A DNA stretch of 19,926 bases from contig CACZPE010000228.1 of NCBI GenBank assembly GCA_902782875.1, forward strand, positions 1 to 19,926, in the 5' to 3' direction. The notes beneath the pieces were generated by a model. The model made no database searches, was not told the DNA's origin, and saw nothing but the letters and a program-made list of their open reading frames with translations. Both the position numbers and the translations under genes were made by a program. This DNA is from an uncultured Ruminococcus sp. (lineage in GTDB: Bacteria; Bacillota_A; Clostridia; Oscillospirales; Ruminococcaceae). Below are positions 13,381-19,926 of the stretch, piece by piece. Positions within the stretch are counted from its first letter, which is position 1; each line of letters begins with the position of its first letter.

Positions 13381-14745
13381 TTTTTTACCCCATTTCAGGT
13401 GCCGTATCACAAGGAAGCAGAGCATATTCACCGTAAAGGAGATAGCCCATGTGATGGGATAGGATACGTATATAGTCCCCTCCTTGTGGAATTCGGATAT
13501 GCGGAATACCGTGGCTATCCACACAAGGCGCAGCACACATACGCATATGAGCGATATCATCATAGGCAGTACCGAGTAGCCCACGCCTCTTAGCGCACCT
13601 ACGCTCACATCCATCATACCGCAGAGAAAATATGTCTTCATTATGATGTTTATCCTGTTCACGCCTGCCTGAATGACCTCGGGGCTCTCGGTGTAGATAC
13701 CCAGAAGCTGTTCGGCAAAGAACATCGCAAGCAGTCCGAGCAGAAATCCCACGGCTGTGACGCAGCATTCGGCGCATATCACTATCCTGTCGATCCTGTC
13801 GTACTTACCCGCGCCGAAGTTCTGGCCCACAAAGCTGATGGCCGACTGATAGAATGAGTTCATAGCCACGTATACAAAGCCCTCGATGTTCATTGCGGCG
13901 GAATTGCCCGCAACGACCACGCTGCCGAAGCTGTTGACAGAGGACTGTATAACGACGTTGGATATAGAGAACATCATTCCCTGGAAGCCTGCGGGCACAC
14001 CGATCTTGAGTATCATCATAACCTTGTGCCCATCCAGCTTTATCTCGCGCAGAGTGAGCTTTATCGCTCCGTTTTCGTGCATGAGACAAAGTATGATCAG
14101 CACCGCGGACACTGTCTGGGATATAACAGTCGCCAGAGCGACGCCTGCCACGCCCATATGGAAAATTATGACGAATATCAGGTTCAGTATCAGGTTTATC
14201 ACGCCCGACCAGAGCAGATAGAACAGCGGCCTTTTTGTATCGCCTGCGGCCCTGAGTATCGCCGAACCGAAATTGTATATCATCGTTGATGTCATGCCGA
14301 GAAAGTATATCCTCAGATACAGTGACGCAAGGGGAAGTATCTCCTCGGGAGTTGACATGAGCATAAGCATCCTGTCGGCAAAGAGCAGTCCCGCAGCCGT
14401 GAGTATGATACCGCTTATCAGGCTCAGCCCCATGGAGGTATGCACCGTCTGGTGCAGTTCGTCATCGAGCTTTGCACCGTAAAATCTGGCTGCGGTGACA
14501 TTTGCGCCGACAGATACGCCGATAAAGAGATTTACCATAAGGTTTATCAGCGACGAGGTAGAGCCCACCGCCGCAAGGGAGTTGTCGCCCGCAAATCTGC
14601 CGACGACCACTATATCCGCCGCATTGAACAGAAGCTGGAGTATGCTTGAGAACATCAGCGGCAGAGAAAAGGATATTATCTTCGGGAGCACATCTCCCGT
14701 ACACATATCCATCTGATATTTGTTTGTCTGTGTTGTCTGTGCCAT
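13357..14745 (-). CDS. MATE family efflux transporter
   Basis: A 462-residue, 12-helix membrane exporter of the MATE family (DinF/NorM relatives), expected to expel cationic or amphipathic compounds using a Na+ or H+ gradient. Typical features are the opening SLPLMFSSILQLLFNAADIVVVGRFAG, SVGANVTAARFYGA, LRAAGDTKRPL in the first half, and the equivalent second-half segments AMNIEGFVYVAMNSF...FVGQNFGAGKYDR and GALRGVGYSVLPM. Start at ATG 14745 has AAAGGTG upstream; the mature length is normal. The C-terminal QLAINEQ comes from a heptamer repeat, so the natural end may once have been shorter or different. Its promoter must lie in 14746-14820; a TATAGT at 14807-14812 is a candidate -10. The substrate cannot be predicted. 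Confidence 0.95.
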   Translation of the reverse strand: MAQTTQTNKYQMDMCTGDVLPKIISFSLPLMFSSILQLLFNAADIVVVGRFAGDNSLAAVGSTSSLINLMVNLFIGVSVGANVTAARFYGAKLDDELHQTVHTSMGLSLISGIILTAAGLLFADRMLMLMSTPEEILPLASLYLRIYFLGMTSTMIYNFGSAILRAAGDTKRPLFYLLWSGVINLILNLIFVIIFHMGVAGVALATVISQTVSAVLIILCLMHENGAIKLTLREIKLDGHKVMMILKIGVPAGFQGMMFSISNVVIQSSVNSFGSVVVAGNSAAMNIEGFVYVAMNSFYQSAISFVGQNFGAGKYDRIDRIVICAECCVTAVGFLLGLLAMFFAEQLLGIYTESPEVIQAGVNRINIIMKTYFLCGMMDVSVGALRGVGYSVLPMMISLICVCVLRLVWIATVFRISEFHKEGTIYVSYPITWAISFTVNMLCFLVIRHLKWGKKQLAINEQ

Positions 14746-14821
14746 GTTTTCACCTTTTGTCCTGGTCGTCAGGCGGGTATCAGCCGTCTCTGACTCTGTG
14801 CATCATACTATAATAAATGAA

Positions 14822-14841
14822 GGGCTGTCGCAAAACAGCCC
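14822..14841 (-). terminator. Terminator of the sir2-nadC-epimerase-zinc-ribbon operon
   Basis: On the minus strand GGGCTGT and ACAGCCC form a 7-bp, GC-rich stem with a 6-base loop, 10 bases after the stop of the zinc-ribbon gene, followed by TTCATTTATT. The T-tract is interrupted, so efficiency may be partial, which would allow some read-through into the MATE gene. The perfect palindrome CCCATATGGG (14839-14848) overlaps one arm. Confidence 0.65.
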
Positions 14842-14851
14842 ATATGGGTGA

Positions 14852-16012
14852 TCATTCTATTATGACCTTGCTCACGTCTACGGGAACGCCCGAGCTTATG
14901 AAAGCAAGTTCATTTATCTCGTCAAAGCTGTGTCCGCTGTCCTCTACATATGCCCTGACTGCATCGCAGCCGAAAACCACGTTCTTGTCGTCAAAGGAGG
15001 ATGCAGGTACATATATCTCATCGCCGCCTATTATGACGAGCAGCGAAACAGGAGCCATAGGTGCATCGCTTACCGCGGTATATTCCGCAGTGAATTTTGA
15101 TGTGTCCGAGAGCATATCAGGTGTTATCAGCGCTTCGGAAAGAGTCACCGTGCATGATACTGCCCTGCCCATTACCTGTTCGTGAGCTGCAGGCTCTATA
15201 GTTGTGCGCATCAGCACAGGTGCTGTCTCGGAGGTGGATGCATCGGGATCGCTCTCTGCGGTGGTCACCGTCGTTGTCTGTACAGTGGTGACTGTTGTCT
15301 GGGCTGCAGTGGTCGTCTCGGGAGCGGGCTCTGTTTCTGAGGTTATCTCAACGGATGTGGTCTCTATGGGCACTGCAACAGTCTCGGAAACGGGGGGCTG
15401 GATATTCCGTGTATCATTTTTGCCCAGCACCTTGAAAAGTCCTATAAGGATAATGGCGAGCACTGCGAAATAGATAAGTACAGGTGCGCGCTTTCTGGCA
15501 GGTTTTTCCGCGGGCTCCGGGGCAGATGCGACGGATGGAGCGTTATCCCCGGCTGTATCTTCGTTGGGCTGATCATCGGGCTTTTTCTCTGCGTCGATCT
15601 TCTTAACGGCCTTTCTGACAGCTTCGGGTACCTTGTACGGATCATCGGATGTATCGGGTATCTCTATACCGTCAACGGGCTTTATGTCGGGGAGATCTTC
15701 GAGTGCATGTTCGGCTTCCTTCTCGATCTCCTTTATATCGGTTTCGTCAGTTTTCTTGTCCTTTGCGGATTTGTCTGAGCTGTCCCTGCTGTCGGTTTTT
15801 TCTGTCTTGTCGGACTTATCGTCCGAAGGTGTATTATCAGCGGCGGCTTTGTCAGTCTTTTCTGACTTAGTTTCGTCCTGTTTGTCCTTGTCTGTCTCGG
15901 AAGGCTTTTCATCAGACTTTTCTGACTTTGAGAAATCGACCTTCGCACCGCATTCGGGACAGAAACGGCTGTCTATGAATATATCCGCACCGCATTCATT
16001 ACATTTTGGCAT
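14852..16012 (-). CDS. Zinc-ribbon membrane protein with an extracytoplasmic beta-sandwich-like domain
   Basis: A 386-residue protein with five parts. Residues 1-24 are a zinc ribbon (CNEC at 4-7, CPEC at 18-21), normally cytoplasmic. Residues 26-100 are a low-complexity Lys/Asp/Ser/Thr stretch. Residues 101-170 are acidic and partly helical. A single membrane helix lies at 177-196 after ARKRAP, so the N-terminus should be inside. A Thr/Glu-rich linker (205-275, with ETTTAAQTTVTTVQ) precedes a compact C-terminal domain (280-386). That domain has the strand-and-turn pattern of small carbohydrate-binding modules in ruminococcal glycanases, ending GVPVDVSKVIIE; this likeness is by eye. The start at 16012 has AGAGGA inside the end of the epimerase gene. 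It is the last gene of the sir2 operon. Confidence 0.82.
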   Translation of the reverse strand: MPKCNECGADIFIDSRFCPECGAKVDFSKSEKSDEKPSETDKDKQDETKSEKTDKAAADNTPSDDKSDKTEKTDSRDSSDKSAKDKKTDETDIKEIEKEAEHALEDLPDIKPVDGIEIPDTSDDPYKVPEAVRKAVKKIDAEKKPDDQPNEDTAGDNAPSVASAPEPAEKPARKRAPVLIYFAVLAIILIGLFKVLGKNDTRNIQPPVSETVAVPIETTSVEITSETEPAPETTTAAQTTVTTVQTTTVTTAESDPDASTSETAPVLMRTTIEPAAHEQVMGRAVSCTVTLSEALITPDMLSDTSKFTAEYTAVSDAPMAPVSLLVIIGGDEIYVPASSFDDKNVVFGCDAVRAYVEDSGHSFDEINELAFISSGVPVDVSKVIIE

Positions 16013-16017
16013 TATAC

Positions 16018-17028
16018 TTATCCTCTCGTAATAAATCTCTGCACAGCGGTATATGTCTTACCGGGAGCAAGTTCCTCATAGCCTGTGAGAGATGCGTCCA
16101 TATCCATATTCGGAGCATTTACCTGAGCGGTCATGGGCTCGGGGCAGAAATAGTTCTTAAAGCCTTCGTGGTTCCATATGATCCAGTATCTGTACTTCTC
16201 GTCAACTTCGTTGAGTATCTGTCTGCCGCTGGCAAGGTCGGTCATCACCGCACCATGGAAGGGCTTGCCGTCAACGGTGAGAGTGCCGCCGGAATACATA
16301 TCGTTGCATATATCCGTGAGCACGGGACATACGCCCTTGATATACTTTTTGTCATATGCGGAAAGCTCTGTGCGCTTTCCTGTGGGCAGCCATCTTGACT
16401 TGTTGAAGGGGATGCGCTCCTTTGCGGGTATGGCAAGCCTTACATCCTCCTGCTTTGCGCCGTCAACGAAGGGTGCGTTTATTGTGGTGTGTGTTGCAAG
16501 GGATACGGGCAGCATTTTGTCCGAATCGTTTATAAGGGTGACCTTGTGAGTCAGTCCCTTGTCAGAAAGCTCACATCTTACTCTTATAGTGAACTTCACA
16601 GGGAAGCATGAGAAAAAGAAATCGCGCTCGTCGTATACATATTCGTTCTCAACGAATGCGGTCTTTCCCTTGACACCCATATCCTTTACGGTATAAGCAC
16701 GCTTGTGCACGAAGCCGTGGATATGATTGCCGAATTTCTCCTCATTGACAGGCAGACGGTAGAGCGCGTCGCTTGTGCGCAGAAGTCCCTTGTCAAAACG
16801 GTTGGGAAGGTAGAGTACGGGCAGGCCCCATATCTCGGGTGACTGCATGATCTCGGCAATGGATACACCGTTGTTGTAGCGGAACACCTCTATGCCCCTG
16901 TTTTCATCTCTGAAACGCACTACATTAGAGCCGAGACCGGGAACTACTATCGCCCTGTATCCGCCTGATATGAGCTCAACTGCCTGTGCGCCCTTGTGTA
17001 CTGTATAATTTGCTGACTGCATCTTCAT
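16018..17028 (-). CDS. Aldose 1-epimerase family protein
   Basis: A 336-residue GalM-like sugar mutarotase, interconverting alpha and beta anomers of an aldose or of a sugar phosphate. Family motifs are NHIHGF (about residues 101-106, the NxxHG acid/base motif), the second histidine in SLATHTTINAPF (about 180), and the catalytic glutamate in YFCPEPMTAQVNAPN (about 297). The ring of beta strands predicted through the rest fits the GalM sandwich. The coding frame opens with GTG at 17031; ATG at 17028 is preferred for its purine-rich GAGAAGAAAG upstream, although the two cannot be separated firmly. It follows nadC by 23 bases and precedes the zinc-ribbon gene by 5, so it is in the middle of an operon. 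Its relation to NAD genes is unexplained. Confidence 0.88.
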   Translation of the reverse strand: MKMQSANYTVHKGAQAVELISGGYRAIVVPGLGSNVVRFRDENRGIEVFRYNNGVSIAEIMQSPEIWGLPVLYLPNRFDKGLLRTSDALYRLPVNEEKFGNHIHGFVHKRAYTVKDMGVKGKTAFVENEYVYDERDFFFSCFPVKFTIRVRCELSDKGLTHKVTLINDSDKMLPVSLATHTTINAPFVDGAKQEDVRLAIPAKERIPFNKSRWLPTGKRTELSAYDKKYIKGVCPVLTDICNDMYSGGTLTVDGKPFHGAVMTDLASGRQILNEVDEKYRYWIIWNHEGFKNYFCPEPMTAQVNAPNMDMDASLTGYEELAPGKTYTAVQRFITRG

Positions 17029-17051
17029 CACTTTCTTCTCTAAGTTATCAG

Positions 17052-17888
17052 TTACTTTCTTATCTTGAGGGAAATGTCAAATACCTTTGCGGAATGGGTG
17101 ATGGCACCCGAGGATATGATATCAACGCCTGTGCGCGCTACAGCGGCAACGGTGTTTATATCAACATTGCCCGATGCCTCCAGGACTGCCCTGCCTGCGC
17201 ATACCTTCACACATTCGGTCATTTCATCAGTGCTCATATTATCGAGCATGATCACATCCGCGCCGCATTCTATCGCTTCGAGCATATCCGCCATGGTGCG
17301 GGCCTCGACCTCTATCTTTGCCATATGCCCGAGCTTCTTTCTCAGGGCACCGACTGCGGGAGCAATGCCGCCGTAAGCGTCTATATGATTGTCCTTGAGC
17401 ATAGCGGCATCCGAAAGGTTGAAGCGGTGGTTGCGTCCGCCGCCGACCATAACGGAGTATTTTTCAAGGGCGCGAAGCCCGGGTGTGGTCTTTCTTGTGT
17501 CGGCTATGGATGCCTTTGTGCCCTCGCAGGCCTTCACGAGCCTGTTTGTGGCGGTGGCAACTCCCGACATATGGCATACAAGATTGAGAGCGGTGCGCTC
17601 TGCCTTGAGCACGGAGCGTGTGCGTCCCTTCACTCTTGCGATTATGTCGCCCTTCTTCACGCTCTCGCCGTCGGCGATGAGCCTTTCGGTCTGCATATCC
17701 GGGTCTATCAGGGTGAATACCCTGAGAGCGGCGTCTATGCCTGCAAGAACGCCTTCGTCCTTGGAGACGAACTCCGCTGTGGATATGTCATTTTCATCTA
17801 TGAGCAGATCGGTGGCAAGGTCGATATAGTTGATATCCTCCTCCACCGCTCTTTTTATCACGTCGTCAATATAAAAAGCAGGAAGCAT
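17052..17888 (-). CDS. nadC: Nicotinate-nucleotide pyrophosphorylase (carboxylating), quinolinate phosphoribosyltransferase
   Basis: Converts quinolinate and PRPP to nicotinate mononucleotide, CO2 and pyrophosphate, in de novo NAD synthesis. The 278 residues carry every expected motif: ERTALNL (97-103), DTRKTTPGLR (130-139), GGGRNHR (149-155), KDNH (165-168), EVE (193-195), LDN (215-217), EASG (237-240) and SGAITHS (260-266). Start at ATG 17888 has AGGAG upstream. It begins 16 bases after the sir2 stop. The usual partners nadA and nadB are not in the window, so quinolinate must be made by genes elsewhere or supplied from outside. Being cotranscribed with an NAD-consuming SIR2 enzyme suggests matched control of NAD supply and use. 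Confidence 0.97.
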   Translation of the reverse strand: MLPAFYIDDVIKRAVEEDINYIDLATDLLIDENDISTAEFVSKDEGVLAGIDAALRVFTLIDPDMQTERLIADGESVKKGDIIARVKGRTRSVLKAERTALNLVCHMSGVATATNRLVKACEGTKASIADTRKTTPGLRALEKYSVMVGGGRNHRFNLSDAAMLKDNHIDAYGGIAPAVGALRKKLGHMAKIEVEARTMADMLEAIECGADVIMLDNMSTDEMTECVKVCAGRAVLEASGNVDINTVAAVARTGVDIISSGAITHSAKVFDISLKIRK

Positions 17889-17904
17889 ATTTATTCTCCT
17901 ATGA

Positions 17905-18636
17905 TCAGCCGTTCACGCAGTAGTCGAGAGTCTCGCCGATGCTCTCGGATATGAGCAGGTCGGCCCTGCTGTCATACTGTGTGGAGCTCTTGTTTATCAG
18001 CACGAGCTTGTTGCCGTGGTAATAGTCGATAAGTCCGCTTGCGGGGTATACCGACAGGGAAGTGCCGCCGATTATGAGCATATCGCAGTTCTCTATCGCA
18101 TCGATGGAGCAGTTGACAGTATGCTGATCGAGGCCCTCCTGATAAAGAACCACATCGGGCTTTAACAGTCTGCCGCACTTGGAGCACGCGGGTATGCCGT
18201 CGAATTCCTTCATATATCTTGCATCATGCAGCGCGCCGCAGTTGATGCAGTAGTTGCGGTGTACAGAGCCGTGTATCTCATATACGGTCTGGCTGCCCGC
18301 AGCCTGATGAAGTCCGTCGATGTTCTGGGTTATGACAGCGCGAAGCTTGCCCCTGCGCTCAAGCTCTGCAAGCGCAAGATGCGCCTTGTTGGGCTTTGCG
18401 TCGAGATTGAGAAGCTTATCCTTGTAGAATTCATAGAATTCTCCGACGTTGTTGCAGAAAAACGAATGACTGAGTATCGTCTCGGGCGGGAATTTGTATT
18501 TCATGTTGTAAAGCCCGTCGACGCTCCTGAAATCAGGTATGCCGCTCTCGGTGGACACGCCTGCACCGCCGAAAAACACGATATTGTCTGTCTGTTCTAT
18601 CCATTCTTTCAGCTGCTTTGTCTTATCTGTTATCAT
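17905..18636 (-). CDS. SIR2 family NAD-dependent protein deacetylase
   Basis: A 243-residue sirtuin that removes acyl groups from lysine side chains, converting NAD to nicotinamide and O-acyl-ADP-ribose. The Rossmann motif GAGVSTESGIPDFR is at 24-37, TQNIDGLH at 103-110, and the catalytic His122 is in IHGS. The zinc-binding cysteines are 130, 133, 151 and 154, in CINC and CSKC. The region EFYEFYKDKL lacks the Tyr-x-x-Arg pair of SIRT5-like desuccinylases, so simple deacetylation is expected. The ATG at 18636 is preferred over the in-frame start at 18717 because AGAGGAAGG lies just upstream and the length then matches the family. It is the first gene of its operon. The symbol cobB is not assigned, since clostridial relatives carry various names. 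Confidence 0.96.
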   Translation of the reverse strand: MITDKTKQLKEWIEQTDNIVFFGGAGVSTESGIPDFRSVDGLYNMKYKFPPETILSHSFFCNNVGEFYEFYKDKLLNLDAKPNKAHLALAELERRGKLRAVITQNIDGLHQAAGSQTVYEIHGSVHRNYCINCGALHDARYMKEFDGIPACSKCGRLLKPDVVLYQEGLDQHTVNCSIDAIENCDMLIIGGTSLSVYPASGLIDYYHGNKLVLINKSSTQYDSRADLLISESIGETLDYCVNG

Positions 18637-18705
18637 AATACCTTCCTCTTGACCGCGGCGGTGCTCTTCAGAGAAATCCCGCCCTGCAGAAATCAAATCA
18701 TAGCC

Positions 18706-18734
18706 ATTATAGCACATACTATATGCAAAGTCAA
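18706..18734 (-). promoter_or_regulatory. Promoter of the sir2-nadC operon
   Basis: On the minus strand TTGACT (18729-18734) and TATAAT (18706-18711) are spaced by 17 bases, and TGC precedes the -10, giving an extended -10. The predicted leader is about 65 bases. This is one of the two strongest promoters in the window. Confidence 0.88.
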
Positions 18735-18837
18735 CTAAAAAAGAATGAACAGTTATGCCATAGATTTCATCAAAATGTGCCTGTACTGACGCTCTGTGAA
18801 TGCATATTCCACAAATGAGCGGCAGGCGGCGCGCGCT

Positions 18838-18851
18838 GTATTGAACAATAC
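18838..18851. promoter_or_regulatory. Possible operator dyad upstream of the lipoprotein promoter
   Basis: GTATTG-AA-CAATAC is a perfect 6-bp inverted repeat ending 21 bases before the candidate -35 of the 18938 gene. It could bind a dimeric regulator. The size is small enough for chance, and no regulator is assigned. Confidence 0.3.
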
Positions 18852-18872
18852 CACAAAACGCGCAGAATGATA

Positions 18873-18901
18873 TGGACTTTTTATCTTCTATATGTTATAC
18901 T
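18873..18901 (+). promoter_or_regulatory. Promoter of the 18938 lipoprotein gene
   Basis: TGGACT (18873-18878) and TATACT (18896-18901) are separated by 17 bases, and TGT precedes the -10, giving an extended -10. The leader to the TTG start is about 30 bases. Confidence 0.7.
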
Positions 18902-18937
18902 ACCTTTTAGTTATGCTTTATGAAAGGAAGATCTGAT

Positions 18938-19926
18938 TTGAAGACATATATAAAAAAATGCGCCGCACTTGCTGCAGCTGCCGCTGTTGCGTCGCAGTTC
19001 ACCGCCTGCGGATATAATTCCACATGGAGTGCGGATATAGACGGTCTGCGTGTTCCTGCGGGCGTGTATATCTACTATCTCCAGAGCTCTTACTATGACG
19101 CTCAGTCCAAGGTAAGGGAACAGAGGGAAGAGGGCACTGAGATCACTGCTGCTGATGTATTCGCAGCTACCGTTGAGGATAAGCCCGCAAAGGAATGGAT
19201 AACCGACGAGGCTATCCGCCAGGTAAGGGAATATGCAGCAGTCGAGAACAAGTTTGCATCCTACGGGCTCACACTCTCCGATGAGGAGCAGAACTCCGCT
19301 CAGACCTACTGCGACCAGATGTGGGACTATGCAGGCGAATATTTCACCCAGATGGGCATCAGCGAGGAATCCTACAAGTCCATATACCTCAACGATGAAA
19401 AGAGAAGCAAGCTCTTCAACACCGTATACAGCGAGGGCGGCGAAAAGGCAGTCCCCGATGATGAGATAAAGAAGTATATGGAAGAGCACTATGCTCTTAT
19501 CAACTATATCGACATGGAGCTCAGGGACGGCGAGGGCAACCTGCTCAAATCCGAAGGCAAGGCTGAAAGAATGGCTATGGCCGAGGATTACCTGAAGCGC
19601 TGGCAGGCAGGAGAGGATTTTGACTCTCTCAACAGCGAATACCTGACATACTATGACGGCCTGAAGAAGGCTGCCGAGGAAAAGGCAGCCGAGACCGCTG
19701 CAGAGAGCACTCCCGCTGAGACACAGTCCGATGACGGCAGCGCCCAGATGGACTGGACCGAGGTACCCGCGGATACCGCCGAGGCTGATTCTCCCGATAC
19801 CGAGGAAGAAGGAGTATACAACGAGACAGAGAACTCCGGCGAAGAGCTTTCCTCCGATGAGGATACTGCAGAGACTGAGACTCCTGCTGAGACAGAGGCA
19901 CCCGAAGAGACCACCGCTCCCGAGAC
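18938..19926 (+). CDS. PrsA/SurA-like lipoprotein (foldase-type), partial
   Basis: The reading frame is open to the window edge, so 329 codons are seen without a stop. The product is an exported lipoprotein: KKCAALAAAAAVASQFTACG gives a lipobox with Cys24. Residues 60-185 are helical and look like the N-terminal domain of PrsA/SurA-type peptidyl-prolyl isomerases (ITDEAIRQVREYAAVENKFASYGLTLSDEE, then SYKSIYLNDEKRSKLF and VPDDEIKKYMEEHYALINYI). The segment ending RWQAGEDFDSLNSEYLTYYD resembles the start of a parvulin domain. From about residue 250 it becomes a long acidic, Thr/Pro/Glu-rich tract with repeated ETE/PAET. TTG 18938 is chosen because AAAGGAAG sits 7 bases upstream; the in-frame ATG at 18920 has no such site. 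Whether a functional isomerase domain follows cannot be seen. Confidence 0.82.
   Translation, partial: MKTYIKKCAALAAAAAVASQFTACGYNSTWSADIDGLRVPAGVYIYYLQSSYYDAQSKVREQREEGTEITAADVFAATVEDKPAKEWITDEAIRQVREYAAVENKFASYGLTLSDEEQNSAQTYCDQMWDYAGEYFTQMGISEESYKSIYLNDEKRSKLFNTVYSEGGEKAVPDDEIKKYMEEHYALINYIDMELRDGEGNLLKSEGKAERMAMAEDYLKRWQAGEDFDSLNSEYLTYYDGLKKAAEEKAAETAAESTPAETQSDDGSAQMDWTEVPADTAEADSPDTEEEGVYNETENSGEELSSDEDTAETETPAETEAPEETTAPE

Larger units (their letters stand above)
18637..18937. promoter_or_regulatory. Divergent intergenic region between sir2 and the 18938 lipoprotein gene
   Basis: About 300 bases without a gene. They hold the sir2 leader (18637-18700), the sir2 promoter (18706-18734), an unassigned stretch (18735-18836), a 14-base dyad GTATTGAACAATAC (18838-18851) and the lipoprotein promoter (18873-18901). 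The bases 18823-18866 also contain GC-rich arms, GCGCG and CGCGC, around the dyad. Confidence 0.6.

Noticed and set aside
16986..17954. A 322-codon open frame on the plus strand
   Set aside because: It is antisense to nadC, which carries all its catalytic motifs, and has an unusual Cys/His/Tyr-rich composition typical of a shadow frame.
18911..19489. A 192-codon minus-strand frame resembling a membrane protein
   Set aside because: Its hydrophobicity is the mirror of the acidic, Ala-rich lipoprotein on the plus strand, which has a promoter, binding site and lipobox.

Overview
The window looks like a chromosomal segment of a low-to-mid GC, spore-lineage Gram-positive bacterium, most likely a Ruminococcus-like member of the Oscillospiraceae. 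The reasons are SpoVS, DivIC and YabR-type proteins, strong AGGAGG-type ribosome binding sites, TTGACA/TATAAT promoters often with an extended TGN -10, occasional TTG starts, a BspA-type LRR_5 surface protein, and Thr/Glu-rich extracytoplasmic linkers. The genus is inferred from these traits, since no database search was possible. No rRNA, tRNA, CRISPR array, transposase, phage gene or integrase was seen.

Layout. (1) 1-3805, minus strand: birA with its own terminator; then a WYL-domain regulator, ymdB and spoVS in one tight run; then rpsF behind a perfect consensus promoter, with the ribosome binding site of the next gene (expected ssb) at the window edge. (2) 4146-11523, plus strand: a seven-gene run of an unrecognised soluble protein, a membrane-anchored LRR_5 protein, a MoxR-type AAA ATPase, a DUF58 protein, a membrane transglutaminase-like protein and a short-chain dehydrogenase. 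MoxR, DUF58 and transglutaminase form a recurring trio, and the last three genes are joined by 4-base stop/start overlaps. (3) 11635-12501: divIC and a yabR-like S1-domain gene in the conserved Bacillus order, with promoter and terminator. (4) 12685-13170: a small SF0329-like protein gene, convergent with a MATE exporter gene (13357-14745). (5) 18636-14852, minus strand: sir2, nadC, an aldose 1-epimerase-like gene and a zinc-ribbon membrane protein gene in one operon with a near-consensus promoter and a closing hairpin. (6) From 18938 to the window end: a lipoprotein gene resembling PrsA/SurA-type foldases, running off the edge.

How the genes work together. The region 2 run suggests a cell-envelope module: a MoxR chaperone-like ATPase with a DUF58 partner and a membrane transglutaminase-like enzyme, accompanied by a surface LRR protein. 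Region 5 couples NAD consumption (SIR2) with NAD synthesis (NadC) and adds a sugar epimerase plus a membrane protein whose outer domain looks carbohydrate-binding-like.

The most unusual non-coding signal is a set of heptamer-phased short tandem repeats (AGGGTTT-like and ATTAGCA-like) lying in intergenic DNA. Three of the four tracts touch or contain the stop codon of a neighbouring gene. In the MATE gene the tract encodes the last seven residues. I found no clearly novel multi-gene system; the strongest candidates for a second look are the heptamer tracts, the zinc-ribbon/CBM-like protein with its epimerase partner, and the LRR_5-containing MoxR cluster.
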